The translations under genes and the position numbers were made by a program. A DNA stretch of 25,466 bases from Methanosarcinaceae archaeon (GTDB taxonomy: Archaea > Halobacteriota > Methanosarcinia > Methanosarcinales > Methanosarcinaceae). Below are positions 1-7,981 of the stretch, piece after piece. Within the stretch, counting starts at the first letter, position 1. Each line of letters starts with the position of its first letter. The notes beneath the pieces are model-generated. The model was not told where the DNA came from. It ran no database searches and worked only from the letters and a program-made list of their open reading frames with translations. The stretch is from contig JAUSPM010000141.1 in assembly GCA_030655675.1 (NCBI GenBank), positions 1-25,466 of the forward strand, given 5' to 3'.

Positions 1-228
1 TATGGGCAGAATACAAGCTCTCATGGAGGCAAGTATCAATACAGAAGGCATGGTTTGTTAGATAATATACCTCACATAAAACTTATTGGTGGAGTTATTA
101 TAGTCACAAAGGATTTTGCTGAAAAAGTAATTGATTTCTTAAAAGAGTATAATTCGGAGTATTATATTCGGGAAGTAATTCTGTTGGATGAGGATGAGTT
201 TGTTTTAAGCAAATTTATGCCAATCTAA
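1..228 (+). CDS. 3' end of an unknown protein (partial)
   Basis: An open frame runs from the window edge to a TAA at 226-228 and gives the last 75 residues of a protein whose start lies outside the window. The tail has an alternating strand-helix look: HIKLIGGVIIV, then an amphipathic helix AEKVIDFLKEYN, then YYIREVILLDEDE, as in a small alpha/beta fold. I see no catalytic or metal-binding motif and do not recognise the family. About 100 bp and a TATA promoter separate it from the next + gene, so it is probably a separate transcription unit. The frame is clear; the function is unknown. Confidence 0.6.
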   Translation, partial: YGQNTSSHGGKYQYRRHGLLDNIPHIKLIGGVIIVTKDFAEKVIDFLKEYNSEYYIREVILLDEDEFVLSKFMPI

Positions 229-255
229 TAATATTGTCCCAAAGCCGTTGATTTG

Positions 256-270
256 AAAAGGTATATATGT
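256..270 (+). promoter_or_regulatory. TATA promoter of the Rad50-like operon
   Basis: TATATAT at 262-268 follows a purine-rich GAAAAG stretch that could be a BRE. Archaeal initiation about 25 nt downstream puts the start near 290. That leaves a leader of about 38 nt before the ATG at 328 and argues against a TTG start at 283. Confidence 0.5.
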
Positions 271-327
271 AATAATTAAGAATTGTTATATATTGAAGGA
301 ACAAATCACATTTTAAATGGTGAACAA

Positions 328-2217
328 ATGGATGCACAAAAAAAACGATTAGGTGACTTTTCAATAACTACAAAAAACATAGGTGGACTTGCAGATTCCA
401 CAATAAATTTTAAAAACGGATTGAACGTTGTAGAAGCGGCAAATGCATCAGGTAAAACATCACTCCTCCGTGCTTTTCTGTTGTCTGTAGTGCCAGTTAA
501 TGGTTCAGGATATGGATACATACTAAACACCGGTACCAAAGAGGGTTTTGTCCAGATAGAAGACAACGATGGAAATAAATTTAGAAAAGAACTTGCCCGC
601 ATGCCACGTGGTGTCACAGTTAAAGGCGACAATTTAATAGATGAATCTTTACAATCACTTGCACAAAGATTTGCTATCGGTGGACCCGATAACGAACTTT
701 TGAATACAGTAAGATCTGGTCAAAACCTAAAAGAACTATTACTTGAGCACACAAATATCAACATACTAAACGATCAACTACGAAATTTAGAAAACCATAA
801 AATACATCTTACCAGAACAATTGAATCACTTCGTGAGAAAACTGTAAACAAGGATGAATTGATTGCCAAAATTAAAAACGCCGAGTCAAAACTCGTAAAT
901 TTAATCGCACAACAAACCAAACTTGAAAGTGAAAAAAAGAAACACAACGTCGAGGAAGGCGATAATCGTAAATTTGAAACCGCGACTGTTGCTCTTGAAA
1001 AAATAAATTTCACTATTAACCAGTTGTCATCATCAATTTCTAATCTGGAAAAGCGCATCAGTTATCTCGAATCTGATTCTACTAAATTAACAAAAGAAAT
1101 TGATAATATGAAATCTGCTGAAAAAATCGGATTTAACTCAATTTCAAATGACATTGATAAACTTACTACCGAAAAACAATATCTAACTGCTCAAATCGAT
1201 TCTATTAACCACTTCATTGACGAGATCACACGATTAATTGAGTCACCGCACATATTCTTATCTAAATCTGGAAACAATACAGAAACCTCTCTGTTAGATG
1301 GGGATATCAACTGTCCCGTATGTGGAAGTAATACAAAAGAATCTGCATTGGACACACATAAAAAAAGTCTTATACAAAACAAAAAGAATAATCTTATTCG
1401 TGCGTCCAAAATTGAAAAAGAGATGTCTGACCTTAACATAAAGTATAATACAGCAAAAAAAGCAGAAGATGAACTGAAAATTAGATTGGATAAACTTTCA
1501 AAATTGCATCTTGATTTGACCTCATTAAAAACCCAAATGAAACAATACACCAATCAATTGATTGATGCGAAAAAAAATAAAGAATATCAGGAATCCGTTG
1601 TAAAACAACTCGAAAAGAATATCGAAACTGAATCTGCAGAAACAACCAAAAAACTCACGGCGGTCAGCCAAGAAATTGGTATGATAGAATCCGAAATAAA
1701 ACATGCAAATTCGTTACTAAAATCCAATGAACAATATGATAAAACCTTAAAAGATACAAGATCAAATCTAAAAAAGGTTGAAGATGAGATTGTGTCTTTG
1801 CGCAATAAAATAAGGAATAATGAAGAGAATATTCGAAAAACATTCAATGAAACGATTGCAAGAATCACTTCCAGTCTCCAATTCAAAAATATTGACGTAA
1901 TAACAATGGATTCAAACTTTGACTTGAGAGTTACACGCACATCAGAAGATGGCGCAGGTTATTTTGATAAAGAATCAATTAAAACACTTAGCAAATCCGA
2001 ACTTGAAGTTGTTGGTATTATCGTAATGTTAAGCGGATACATCGTCTATGGTCTAAACAAGTTTTTCCCAATAATGATATTGGACGAATTGACATTCATG
2101 GATAAAACAAGATTAGACAAACTTATCGAATATATATCAAAAATTGTTGAAACTGTGATCCTGACAACTTTATCTCCTGAAAAGATCACTGGAGAAATCA
2201 ACAGGTACAAGCTATGA
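328..2217 (+). CDS. Short Rad50/RecF-like coiled-coil ATPase with zinc hook
   Basis: This is a 629-aa SMC/Rad50/RecF-type ATPase expected to act in DNA repair, replication or end processing. The Walker A segment EAANASGKTS (about residues 36-45) has Ala where the first Gly of GxxxxGKT normally sits. Long coiled coils follow on both sides of a Rad50-style hook, CPVC, at residues 329-332. Near the C-terminus are an ABC-signature-like TLSKSE and a Walker B, IMILDELTF (D586, E587). It is much shorter than ordinary Rad50 (roughly 900 aa), and no Mre11 nuclease gene is adjacent, so it may be one of the archaeal RecF-like or plasmid SMC-like proteins. I chose the ATG at 328 because GGTGA lies at 319-323; the frame also extends up to a TTG at 283. 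It overlaps the next gene by ATGA. Confidence 0.85.
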   Translation: MDAQKKRLGDFSITTKNIGGLADSTINFKNGLNVVEAANASGKTSLLRAFLLSVVPVNGSGYGYILNTGTKEGFVQIEDNDGNKFRKELARMPRGVTVKGDNLIDESLQSLAQRFAIGGPDNELLNTVRSGQNLKELLLEHTNINILNDQLRNLENHKIHLTRTIESLREKTVNKDELIAKIKNAESKLVNLIAQQTKLESEKKKHNVEEGDNRKFETATVALEKINFTINQLSSSISNLEKRISYLESDSTKLTKEIDNMKSAEKIGFNSISNDIDKLTTEKQYLTAQIDSINHFIDEITRLIESPHIFLSKSGNNTETSLLDGDINCPVCGSNTKESALDTHKKSLIQNKKNNLIRASKIEKEMSDLNIKYNTAKKAEDELKIRLDKLSKLHLDLTSLKTQMKQYTNQLIDAKKNKEYQESVVKQLEKNIETESAETTKKLTAVSQEIGMIESEIKHANSLLKSNEQYDKTLKDTRSNLKKVEDEIVSLRNKIRNNEENIRKTFNETIARITSSLQFKNIDVITMDSNFDLRVTRTSEDGAGYFDKESIKTLSKSELEVVGIIVMLSGYIVYGLNKFFPIMILDELTFMDKTRLDKLIEYISKIVETVILTTLSPEKITGEINRYKL

Positions 2218-2864
2218 CACGGGAACAAAACCAACACTCTGTTGAATGCAAAATTTGCAATTCATTTAGCACAATGGAGTTTGACAAAGACAAGCTTAAT
2301 GAATGGCTTGCCGGTTGTTATACCGGGGAATATGGTAAAATTACAAATGTTTGGACATTAGTTGACATGTTTAACGAAAAAATATTAGATCATGAATTTC
2401 GTGAAAGTGCCCCTGGTGAAGAAATTACTTTTGATACCGAATCACTTCGCAAATATATCGATGCGCGTTTCATTGATACAAAAAAAAATCTGGACCAAAA
2501 AACATGGAATATTGGAAATGCGATTGCTGAAAAATATGATCTTGACCTATACGATATTTCCAACAAATTTATCAACACCAATGATATGAAAAGACACATG
2601 AGTAGTTGCCTTGGTGTGTCTCAACCATCAATTGATGAAGATACAAGGCTAAAAACAGACATTGATGATTCAATCAGCTTTGCAACAAAAGTTCTGAAAG
2701 ACGTGCTGAACAAAGCAAAAAGAAAAAATAAAACAGATGATAGGTTTACCATCGAGATAAATATTCGTTGCGATAAATGTGGACATGTTCACCCAATTTC
2801 AGAACTTTTAAAACGACCTATACATTGCCCATACATGGAGGGAGAAAAATCCGACAACGTTTGA
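2214..2864 (+). CDS. Zinc-binding protein coupled to the Rad50-like gene
   Basis: This 216-aa protein starts at an ATG that overlaps the preceding stop (ATGA, 2214-2217), which implies translational coupling and probably a shared function. It has a CKIC pair near the N-terminus and a C-terminal zinc-ribbon-like CDKCGHVHP...HCPYM. The middle is mixed, acidic and helical (FDTESLRKYIDARF, DDSISFATKVLKDVLNKAKRKNK) with no enzyme motif. The family is not recognised. A role as a partner or DNA-binding adaptor of the coiled-coil ATPase is inferred from position only. Confidence 0.75.
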   Translation: MTREQNQHSVECKICNSFSTMEFDKDKLNEWLAGCYTGEYGKITNVWTLVDMFNEKILDHEFRESAPGEEITFDTESLRKYIDARFIDTKKNLDQKTWNIGNAIAEKYDLDLYDISNKFINTNDMKRHMSSCLGVSQPSIDEDTRLKTDIDDSISFATKVLKDVLNKAKRKNKTDDRFTIEINIRCDKCGHVHPISELLKRPIHCPYMEGEKSDNV

Positions 2865-3310
2865 AGATACTGGATATTCTGAATATTTTTAAAACCATGC
2901 CGACGAGCCGTATTGCTTATTTTGCAGGTATTTCTGAACTTACAGCTAAAACAAAAATGGATGAACTGGCTGAATTTAGATTGGTTGACAGATCCCCTCA
3001 TTCCACACCAAATTCCATTCAATGGATCTTATCACCATTTGGTGAACAGATCTTCAATGAATTTAAAGAACATGATTACTCATTGTTCATGTTAACTCCC
3101 AAAGACTTGAACACGGAAAACCAATCAAAATATGAAGCAATCTCACAAATGTTGAAGGAAGATTGGTATTCATTCACACAGATCAGAAATACGACAAATA
3201 CAACAATCAAAGAACTAAAACTATTTTTGCGATTTTTAGAATATCGTGGTATGTTAGAAGATAATTTGATTGATGGCGAAATCAAATATAGACTCTCAGA
3301 CTTGAAATGA
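2861..3310 (+). CDS. Tandem winged-helix DNA-binding protein
   Basis: This reads as two winged-helix units. The first is ILDILNIFKTM - SRIAYFAGISELTAKTKMDEL - RLVDRS, with recognition helix ISELTAKTKMDELAEF. The second is KYEAISQMLKEDWYSFTQIRNTT - TIKELKLFLRFLEYRGML - IKYRL. I place the start at a TTG (2861) that overlaps the preceding TGA (2862-2864), because the first helix of the first domain begins there; a start at the ATG at 2897 would remove that helix. The frame is also open upstream to 2777, inside the previous gene. GGAGG lies about 18 nt upstream, rather far. It is probably a regulator or accessory factor of this operon (inference). Confidence 0.65.
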   Translation: MKILDILNIFKTMPTSRIAYFAGISELTAKTKMDELAEFRLVDRSPHSTPNSIQWILSPFGEQIFNEFKEHDYSLFMLTPKDLNTENQSKYEAISQMLKEDWYSFTQIRNTTNTTIKELKLFLRFLEYRGMLEDNLIDGEIKYRLSDLK

Positions 3311-3333
3311 TTTGATGGTGGTGACACATACCT

Positions 3334-3576
3334 ATGACCCCGGATCTTTTTAGCGAGGAAGAACGATACAGGGCGTTTCAGGTTGATTGTGCTGAATGGG
3401 ATGTGAACACATCAAAAAAACGAACCCGATCAGAGGTCAAGCAAAATCGGATTCGGATCGAACCTGTCTTTGATTCTCCATCGCCTCAGATCAATATTAC
3501 CGATATAGTGATCGAAGATGAAAATGAAAATGAAAAACCTAAAGTTGATGATTTTTGGCTCAAGCACGTCAAATGA
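3334..3576 (+). CDS. Small acidic protein, last gene of the + operon
   Basis: An 80-aa protein with a good ribosome binding site, GGTGGTGA at 3317-3324, nine bases before the ATG. The N-terminus is MTPDLFSEEERYRAF. A basic stretch KKRTRSEVKQNRIR follows, then a strongly acidic linker VIEDENENEKPKVDD ending WLKHVK. It looks like a flexible adaptor with a short terminal docking motif. No family recognised. Its stop at 3574-3576 lies inside the 3' end of the converging - strand gene (8-bp overlap). Confidence 0.6.
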   Translation: MTPDLFSEEERYRAFQVDCAEWDVNTSKKRTRSEVKQNRIRIEPVFDSPSPQINITDIVIEDENENEKPKVDDFWLKHVK

Positions 3577-4867
3577 TTCCGGCAAGTGTGTCTTCACATC
3601 TATATTGCCCATTCTCGTCCTGAACAATCAATCGGTATGTCAACGGACTATTCCATTTCTCTTCTGATTCAACGATCTTTTCCTTTAATCGGCTGATTTC
3701 AGATGCATTAACAGACGATTCGATTATCAAGTAGTGAAAAAACAAGTCGTCTGGGATTGGAGTTTTGGCTATCATCTCCTCTGCTTCTGAAATGTCCCCA
3801 ACCGGTTGAATTTTGATTTTAAAGAGTGGATGGACCATTGTTAATCCGTTTCCAAACATTTTTCTTTTTTTCACAAACCCTCTGGCCACATAAACATCTT
3901 TAATGTGTTCAACCGGATCCGACACTGTTGTTGGAAGTACCATATGATCTTTGAATGCAACATCGTTGTAATCACCCATATCCCGTCTAATGCTATACAG
4001 AGCCGCGTAGATTAGAGCTTTATCCTGCAACTTTAAACTATCCAGCCTTACAACATTTGCTTCAATTACGTCGTATATGCGACGATTTACGCCACTTGGC
4101 AGGAATCCACGAGTGAGTAATTCAGAATATGTAACAATCCATTTCTTCGCGATATCGATCCTTTTATGCTCACATTCATCCTTCCATACAGGTTCATCTT
4201 CCATCAAACGTATTTCAAGAAGACGCGCCTTTTCGTTATACATACACGCTGCAACACTGTTTCTCACAAACTTCTCATGGCTGTGAAATGACATACATGC
4301 CTCATAATAATTAATTTGTGCCTTTAAATCATATATTCTCAGCCAATACCACATTTGGGTAACTTCTTTGATCTTGGATATTTGTTCAACACATGTAAGT
4401 GCATGTCTTAATTCCATTGCACGAACATTGAAATTGTTCCCCGCAGCATCAGCACTTGATATCCTATAATCATACTCGGCCTCAAGCAATTGATGAGTAT
4501 TTTCATTGGGATACCGCCTCTGCAGCATCTTTACGTTTTTCCATCGTGCCTTTGCACCTATATGCCTGCTTTTGGCAGACCTGGACCTTAGATCTACATT
4601 AATGTTTAGACGCACGAAGAGTTCCAGTAATGCATCGTCGGCATATGGTTCTTTCATAGATTCAATGTGGGATGTTACCGACTCTGCTCGTTTTAAAAAA
4701 AAATGGAAATCCTGCAGGAAAGTTAGATCATAAAAAAGATCGTTAATGGCCTTAATGTCCCTGTCCACCAAATAACGATCTATACAACCTATAGGGTCGC
4801 TGATTACAGGTATATCGTGAATGTTCCATCCTTTTTTTTCGGACAGTATGTTTTCACGAAAATGCAT
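3569..4867 (-). CDS. Unknown 432-aa protein, last gene of the primase operon
   Basis: The ATG at 4867 is preceded by GAGGTG with eight bases of spacing, inside the end of the AAA ATPase gene, so the two genes overlap by 14 bp and are probably coupled. The frame also extends to a TTG at 4891. The protein is largely helical and charged, rich in Arg, Glu, Met and Trp (for example VTQMWYWLRIYDLKAQINYYEAC), with a KKRKMFGNG loop near residue 340. I see no Walker, zinc-finger, nuclease or membrane motif and do not recognise the family. Its place after primase, topoisomerase and AAA ATPase suggests a replication or maintenance role (inference). Confidence 0.75.
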   Translation of the reverse strand: MHFRENILSEKKGWNIHDIPVISDPIGCIDRYLVDRDIKAINDLFYDLTFLQDFHFFLKRAESVTSHIESMKEPYADDALLELFVRLNINVDLRSRSAKSRHIGAKARWKNVKMLQRRYPNENTHQLLEAEYDYRISSADAAGNNFNVRAMELRHALTCVEQISKIKEVTQMWYWLRIYDLKAQINYYEACMSFHSHEKFVRNSVAACMYNEKARLLEIRLMEDEPVWKDECEHKRIDIAKKWIVTYSELLTRGFLPSGVNRRIYDVIEANVVRLDSLKLQDKALIYAALYSIRRDMGDYNDVAFKDHMVLPTTVSDPVEHIKDVYVARGFVKKRKMFGNGLTMVHPLFKIKIQPVGDISEAEEMIAKTPIPDDLFFHYLIIESSVNASEISRLKEKIVESEEKWNSPLTYRLIVQDENGQYRCEDTLAGII

Positions 4868-5816
4868 ACGCAGCCCACCTCTGATATCCAACGAGTTTGT
4901 CGGAACTCACACTGGATCCTGTTTTGGTGTGTGCTTTGTATATATCATCAAGAGTAATTCGTCCAGTGGGTTTGTACTTGTTCCTTCTCCATGCGATTTT
5001 TGCAGCCCTATCTGCCATAGCCACAATATCTGCAGCAGAATAGTTCATGGTAATATTAGCAAGTTCATCAAAATCGATGTTGGAATCAACCGGTCTGTTG
5101 CTAAATTCCCTGACCAGTAATTCTTTACGCATATCATCTGATGGAAGTGATACAAACACACCTTTGTCAAGGCGCCCGGGGCGAAGAAGTGCCGGATCAA
5201 TGAGATCGGGATTATTGGTCGCACCGATTGTGAACACTCCACTTAATTCATCCAGCCCATCCAATTGAGTCAACAATGTTGTCACAACCTCACGCATGGA
5301 TTCTGATGATACCAGATCCCGTGATGTACTGACTGCATCGATCTCATCAATGAATATTATTGAGGGTTTATTGTTTCTCGCGGCTTTGAAGATCTCACGC
5401 ATATTCTTTGCAGATTCACCAATCCATTTGGTCATAATAGCCGGGCCGTTTATCAGATAAAAACTTGCATTGCACTCAGACGCCAGGCACTTTGCAATGA
5501 ATGTTTTTCCACATCCCGGCGGACCATACATCAGCATACCTTTCGGATGCTCAATTCCCCAGTGTTCAATTGCCTGTCTTGTCGCCTTATCGGGTCTTAG
5601 CAATGCAACAATTTCCTGCAACTCTTCCTTGACATCATCCATTCCAACAACACTGTCCCATGAGTATCCACTAACATCAATGAGATAATTATCTGAGGAT
5701 TTGATTTGCATGTTTGGACCGTCACTATCAAACCTGTCAGCTCTTCGCAACTGCATACGAGATTCGCTTTGCAGTTTTTCTTTCTTTTTATTCCCAAACA
5801 GTTTGAATCCAATCAT
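4854..5816 (-). CDS. Single-domain Cdc48/PAN-type AAA ATPase
   Basis: A 320-aa AAA ATPase of the Cdc48/PAN/FtsH clade, expected to thread or remodel proteins as a hexamer. All core motifs are visible: Walker A GPPGCGKT (98-105), pore-loop K-W-I-G (130-133), Walker B IIFIDEID (153-160), sensor-1 ATNNP (199-203), and DPALLRPGR with Arg fingers R212 and R215, then a helical lid with NYSAADIVAM. It has one AAA domain and only about 50 residues before it, so it lacks the N-domains of Cdc48 and the coiled coil and OB domain of PAN. The C-terminus (AYAFS) is not a classical HbYX proteasome-docking tail. It may be a dedicated remodeler of the element's replisome or its surface machine (inference). 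A GAGGG site lies 12 bases before the ATG. Confidence 0.93.
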   Translation of the reverse strand: MIGFKLFGNKKKEKLQSESRMQLRRADRFDSDGPNMQIKSSDNYLIDVSGYSWDSVVGMDDVKEELQEIVALLRPDKATRQAIEHWGIEHPKGMLMYGPPGCGKTFIAKCLASECNASFYLINGPAIMTKWIGESAKNMREIFKAARNNKPSIIFIDEIDAVSTSRDLVSSESMREVVTTLLTQLDGLDELSGVFTIGATNNPDLIDPALLRPGRLDKGVFVSLPSDDMRKELLVREFSNRPVDSNIDFDELANITMNYSAADIVAMADRAAKIAWRRNKYKPTGRITLDDIYKAHTKTGSSVSSDKLVGYQRWAAYAFS

Positions 5817-5851
5817 GCTTTCGGATATCCCTCAAAGAAATATATACTTTT

Positions 5852-7981
5852 TCAACAAGTTTCGAGTGGAATCGCCTGTATATTGTTTTGAATTTCAGAT
5901 TCCATCCGGTACACGCACTCCTTCTTTAACGTACAGGCAAAACACGGCCCGCCTCCAATACCCCACAAGTATGGTTTTTTGTTTCCATCAGTGACATTTA
6001 CAACCGCACCGTTACTGACTTTACATTTGTATTCCGGCACGGGTTCTATGTTTCCTTTTGCAGGCAACGTGAATGCCTTACTGCACTTTGGATAATTTCC
6101 ACAACCGGCAATTCGCTTTTCCTTCCCTTCTTTATTTTCATAAGGTCGCACGATCTGTGATCCGCCACAGTCCGGGCATTTGCCTATTACCTTGAATGTT
6201 TGATCTATGAATATTTCACTAATTCGAGCCTCCATCTCGTGTTCATTGATACTGACTGCATCCGCGATCATTTTTATGATCTTCTGACCCTGATCAAGCG
6301 CCTCATCTATCGTTTTGTTTCCATTGGCAACATCATGTGCCAATTTAGTGAAAAACATCCTGTTTTGAAAAGAGAGTAAAGATGGAACATACTGGCTAAG
6401 ACATTCAATGAACGAATAACCAAGTGGCGTCGTTCTCAACCTATTTTTCTCAATTTCGATATACTTTCTCTCTACGTTTTTCTCAATGTGGAGATGAAGT
6501 GTCGCATCTATTCCAATACCTTGCTCATCCAGTATTGAAAAAAGCTCATGGTTTGAAAAAGGTTTTGGTATTTTACCGGTATGTTTCTTCATGTGAATTT
6601 CTTCTAAAACAAGCTCATCCCCCACATTCACCTCTACCTTTGACCCGTTCTCAACACAGCACCATGGATATGCCTCTGTCCATCCTGTTTCAACAATTTC
6701 ATCCGAAAAAAACAGAAAACCTTCCGCTCCAATGGAAATATGGGTGTTGTACCGATTAATCACCATCGGTTCCATCAATGAAGAAATATAATGACGGGAT
6801 ATCAGATCATAAACACTACCAAGTGCCTCGTTTTTTGTTTCTTTAAATTTTAGCGTACCTACAGGATGGATTGGAGTCACTGTTTTAGTGCTATCCCCAA
6901 CCCTTTTTGTTCCGAATTCAAGAATATCTTGTACATATTTACCATATGAGTGATGATCATTTTCCCATAGATTTAGGGGCGTCAAAAAATCAAATCCAAT
7001 CGGATATGCCCGCTCATCCGTTTTTGGATATGAGATACACCTTTTTGAATAAAGTTGTTCAGCAATTCTCATAGTCTCACCTGGTAATAAACCAAGATTT
7101 TGTGCACATTCCGCCATTAATACAGATGCTGACATGGGCTCGGGCGGTGCCACTTCAATCCGTTCGATGTTTGTGTATTGCACAACCGCCTTTTGTTCAT
7201 CCCGTCCACGACGACACATCTGGTTTGCCAGTGCCCGGTCGTGTATCACTCCATCCATTGGTTCTGCACTTATAACAGTACCATTCTCAGTTCTAATTTT
7301 AGCAACAACCATCCAATATGGAGTTGATTCATACTTTTCAATCTCCTTTTCTCGTTCATAGATCATCCCACAAATAGGAGTCTGGCAACTACCAATGGAT
7401 AATTGTCCCATGTTCTTACGGTTTTTCTTCACCATTGAACTAAACATCCGTGTCATTACAATCCCATACTGGAAATCGAGTATGTTCATAACATCCATTG
7501 CTTCCGATAATCTTGGATCTAAGACTTCCAGTGATTCAAACGATCTTTTTAGTTCAGCCATATCCAGTGAACTGTACCGCATCCGTTGCACGGGCATATT
7601 AAAACCATGTTGTTTAAGAACATCCACTATTTCAAAACCAATATTCTCTCCATCCCATGAATTCCCAGTTGCAACAACAATCGATCTCGCCCCTGGAATA
7701 ATTGCCCGGATCATTGGAATTATAGTACCATACTTTTTTGTTTTAACCGGTTTGGCGGATAACAATTCAGCAATATCAGTACCGGATTGTCTTTTTGGAT
7801 CGTCTGTATAATTTAACTTCGTGATGTGTCCGTCCACACTTGCAACCTTGTATATCATATCCCCAATCTTTATTTCATAAATGTTCAATCCACCAACCTT
7901 GTACTTGTAATACGTCCCAAGCATCTTTGCAATCCATCCGGCTGCTGCCCTATTATCTGTAAATATCACAACCGACTCCAT
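5852..7981 (-). CDS. Type IA topoisomerase-like protein with degraded TOPRIM site
   Basis: A 709-aa protein with the layout of topoisomerase I/III. An N-terminal TOPRIM domain is followed by MNILDFQYGIVMTRMF (lDw..G...SR motif), GSCQTPICGMIYEREKEIE (199-214, cf. GRVQTPTL), the active-site segment CISYPKTDERAYP with the expected catalytic Tyr318, and GIDATLHLHI. Two C-terminal Cys clusters are C602-C605-C627-C633 and C653-C680-C683-C689. The TOPRIM metal site is abnormal. Where the family has ATDxDREGE this protein has ATGNSWDGE (104-112), losing both Asp of DxD and changing Glu to Asp; the N-terminal general-acid Glu also appears to be Asp9. Relaxation may be weak, altered or lost. The ATG directly abuts the upstream stop, and an AAGGAG site precedes it. 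Confidence 0.9.
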   Translation of the reverse strand: MESVVIFTDNRAAAGWIAKMLGTYYKYKVGGLNIYEIKIGDMIYKVASVDGHITKLNYTDDPKRQSGTDIAELLSAKPVKTKKYGTIIPMIRAIIPGARSIVVATGNSWDGENIGFEIVDVLKQHGFNMPVQRMRYSSLDMAELKRSFESLEVLDPRLSEAMDVMNILDFQYGIVMTRMFSSMVKKNRKNMGQLSIGSCQTPICGMIYEREKEIEKYESTPYWMVVAKIRTENGTVISAEPMDGVIHDRALANQMCRRGRDEQKAVVQYTNIERIEVAPPEPMSASVLMAECAQNLGLLPGETMRIAEQLYSKRCISYPKTDERAYPIGFDFLTPLNLWENDHHSYGKYVQDILEFGTKRVGDSTKTVTPIHPVGTLKFKETKNEALGSVYDLISRHYISSLMEPMVINRYNTHISIGAEGFLFFSDEIVETGWTEAYPWCCVENGSKVEVNVGDELVLEEIHMKKHTGKIPKPFSNHELFSILDEQGIGIDATLHLHIEKNVERKYIEIEKNRLRTTPLGYSFIECLSQYVPSLLSFQNRMFFTKLAHDVANGNKTIDEALDQGQKIIKMIADAVSINEHEMEARISEIFIDQTFKVIGKCPDCGGSQIVRPYENKEGKEKRIAGCGNYPKCSKAFTLPAKGNIEPVPEYKCKVSNGAVVNVTDGNKKPYLWGIGGGPCFACTLKKECVYRMESEIQNNIQAIPLETC

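Noticed and set aside
283..327. Upstream TTG start for the Rad50-like gene
   Set aside because: It lies at or before the start site predicted from the TATA box, while GGTGA precedes the ATG at 328.
7395..7811. 138-codon + strand ORF inside the topoisomerase-like gene
   Set aside because: It is antisense to strongly conserved topoisomerase motifs, with no start signal.
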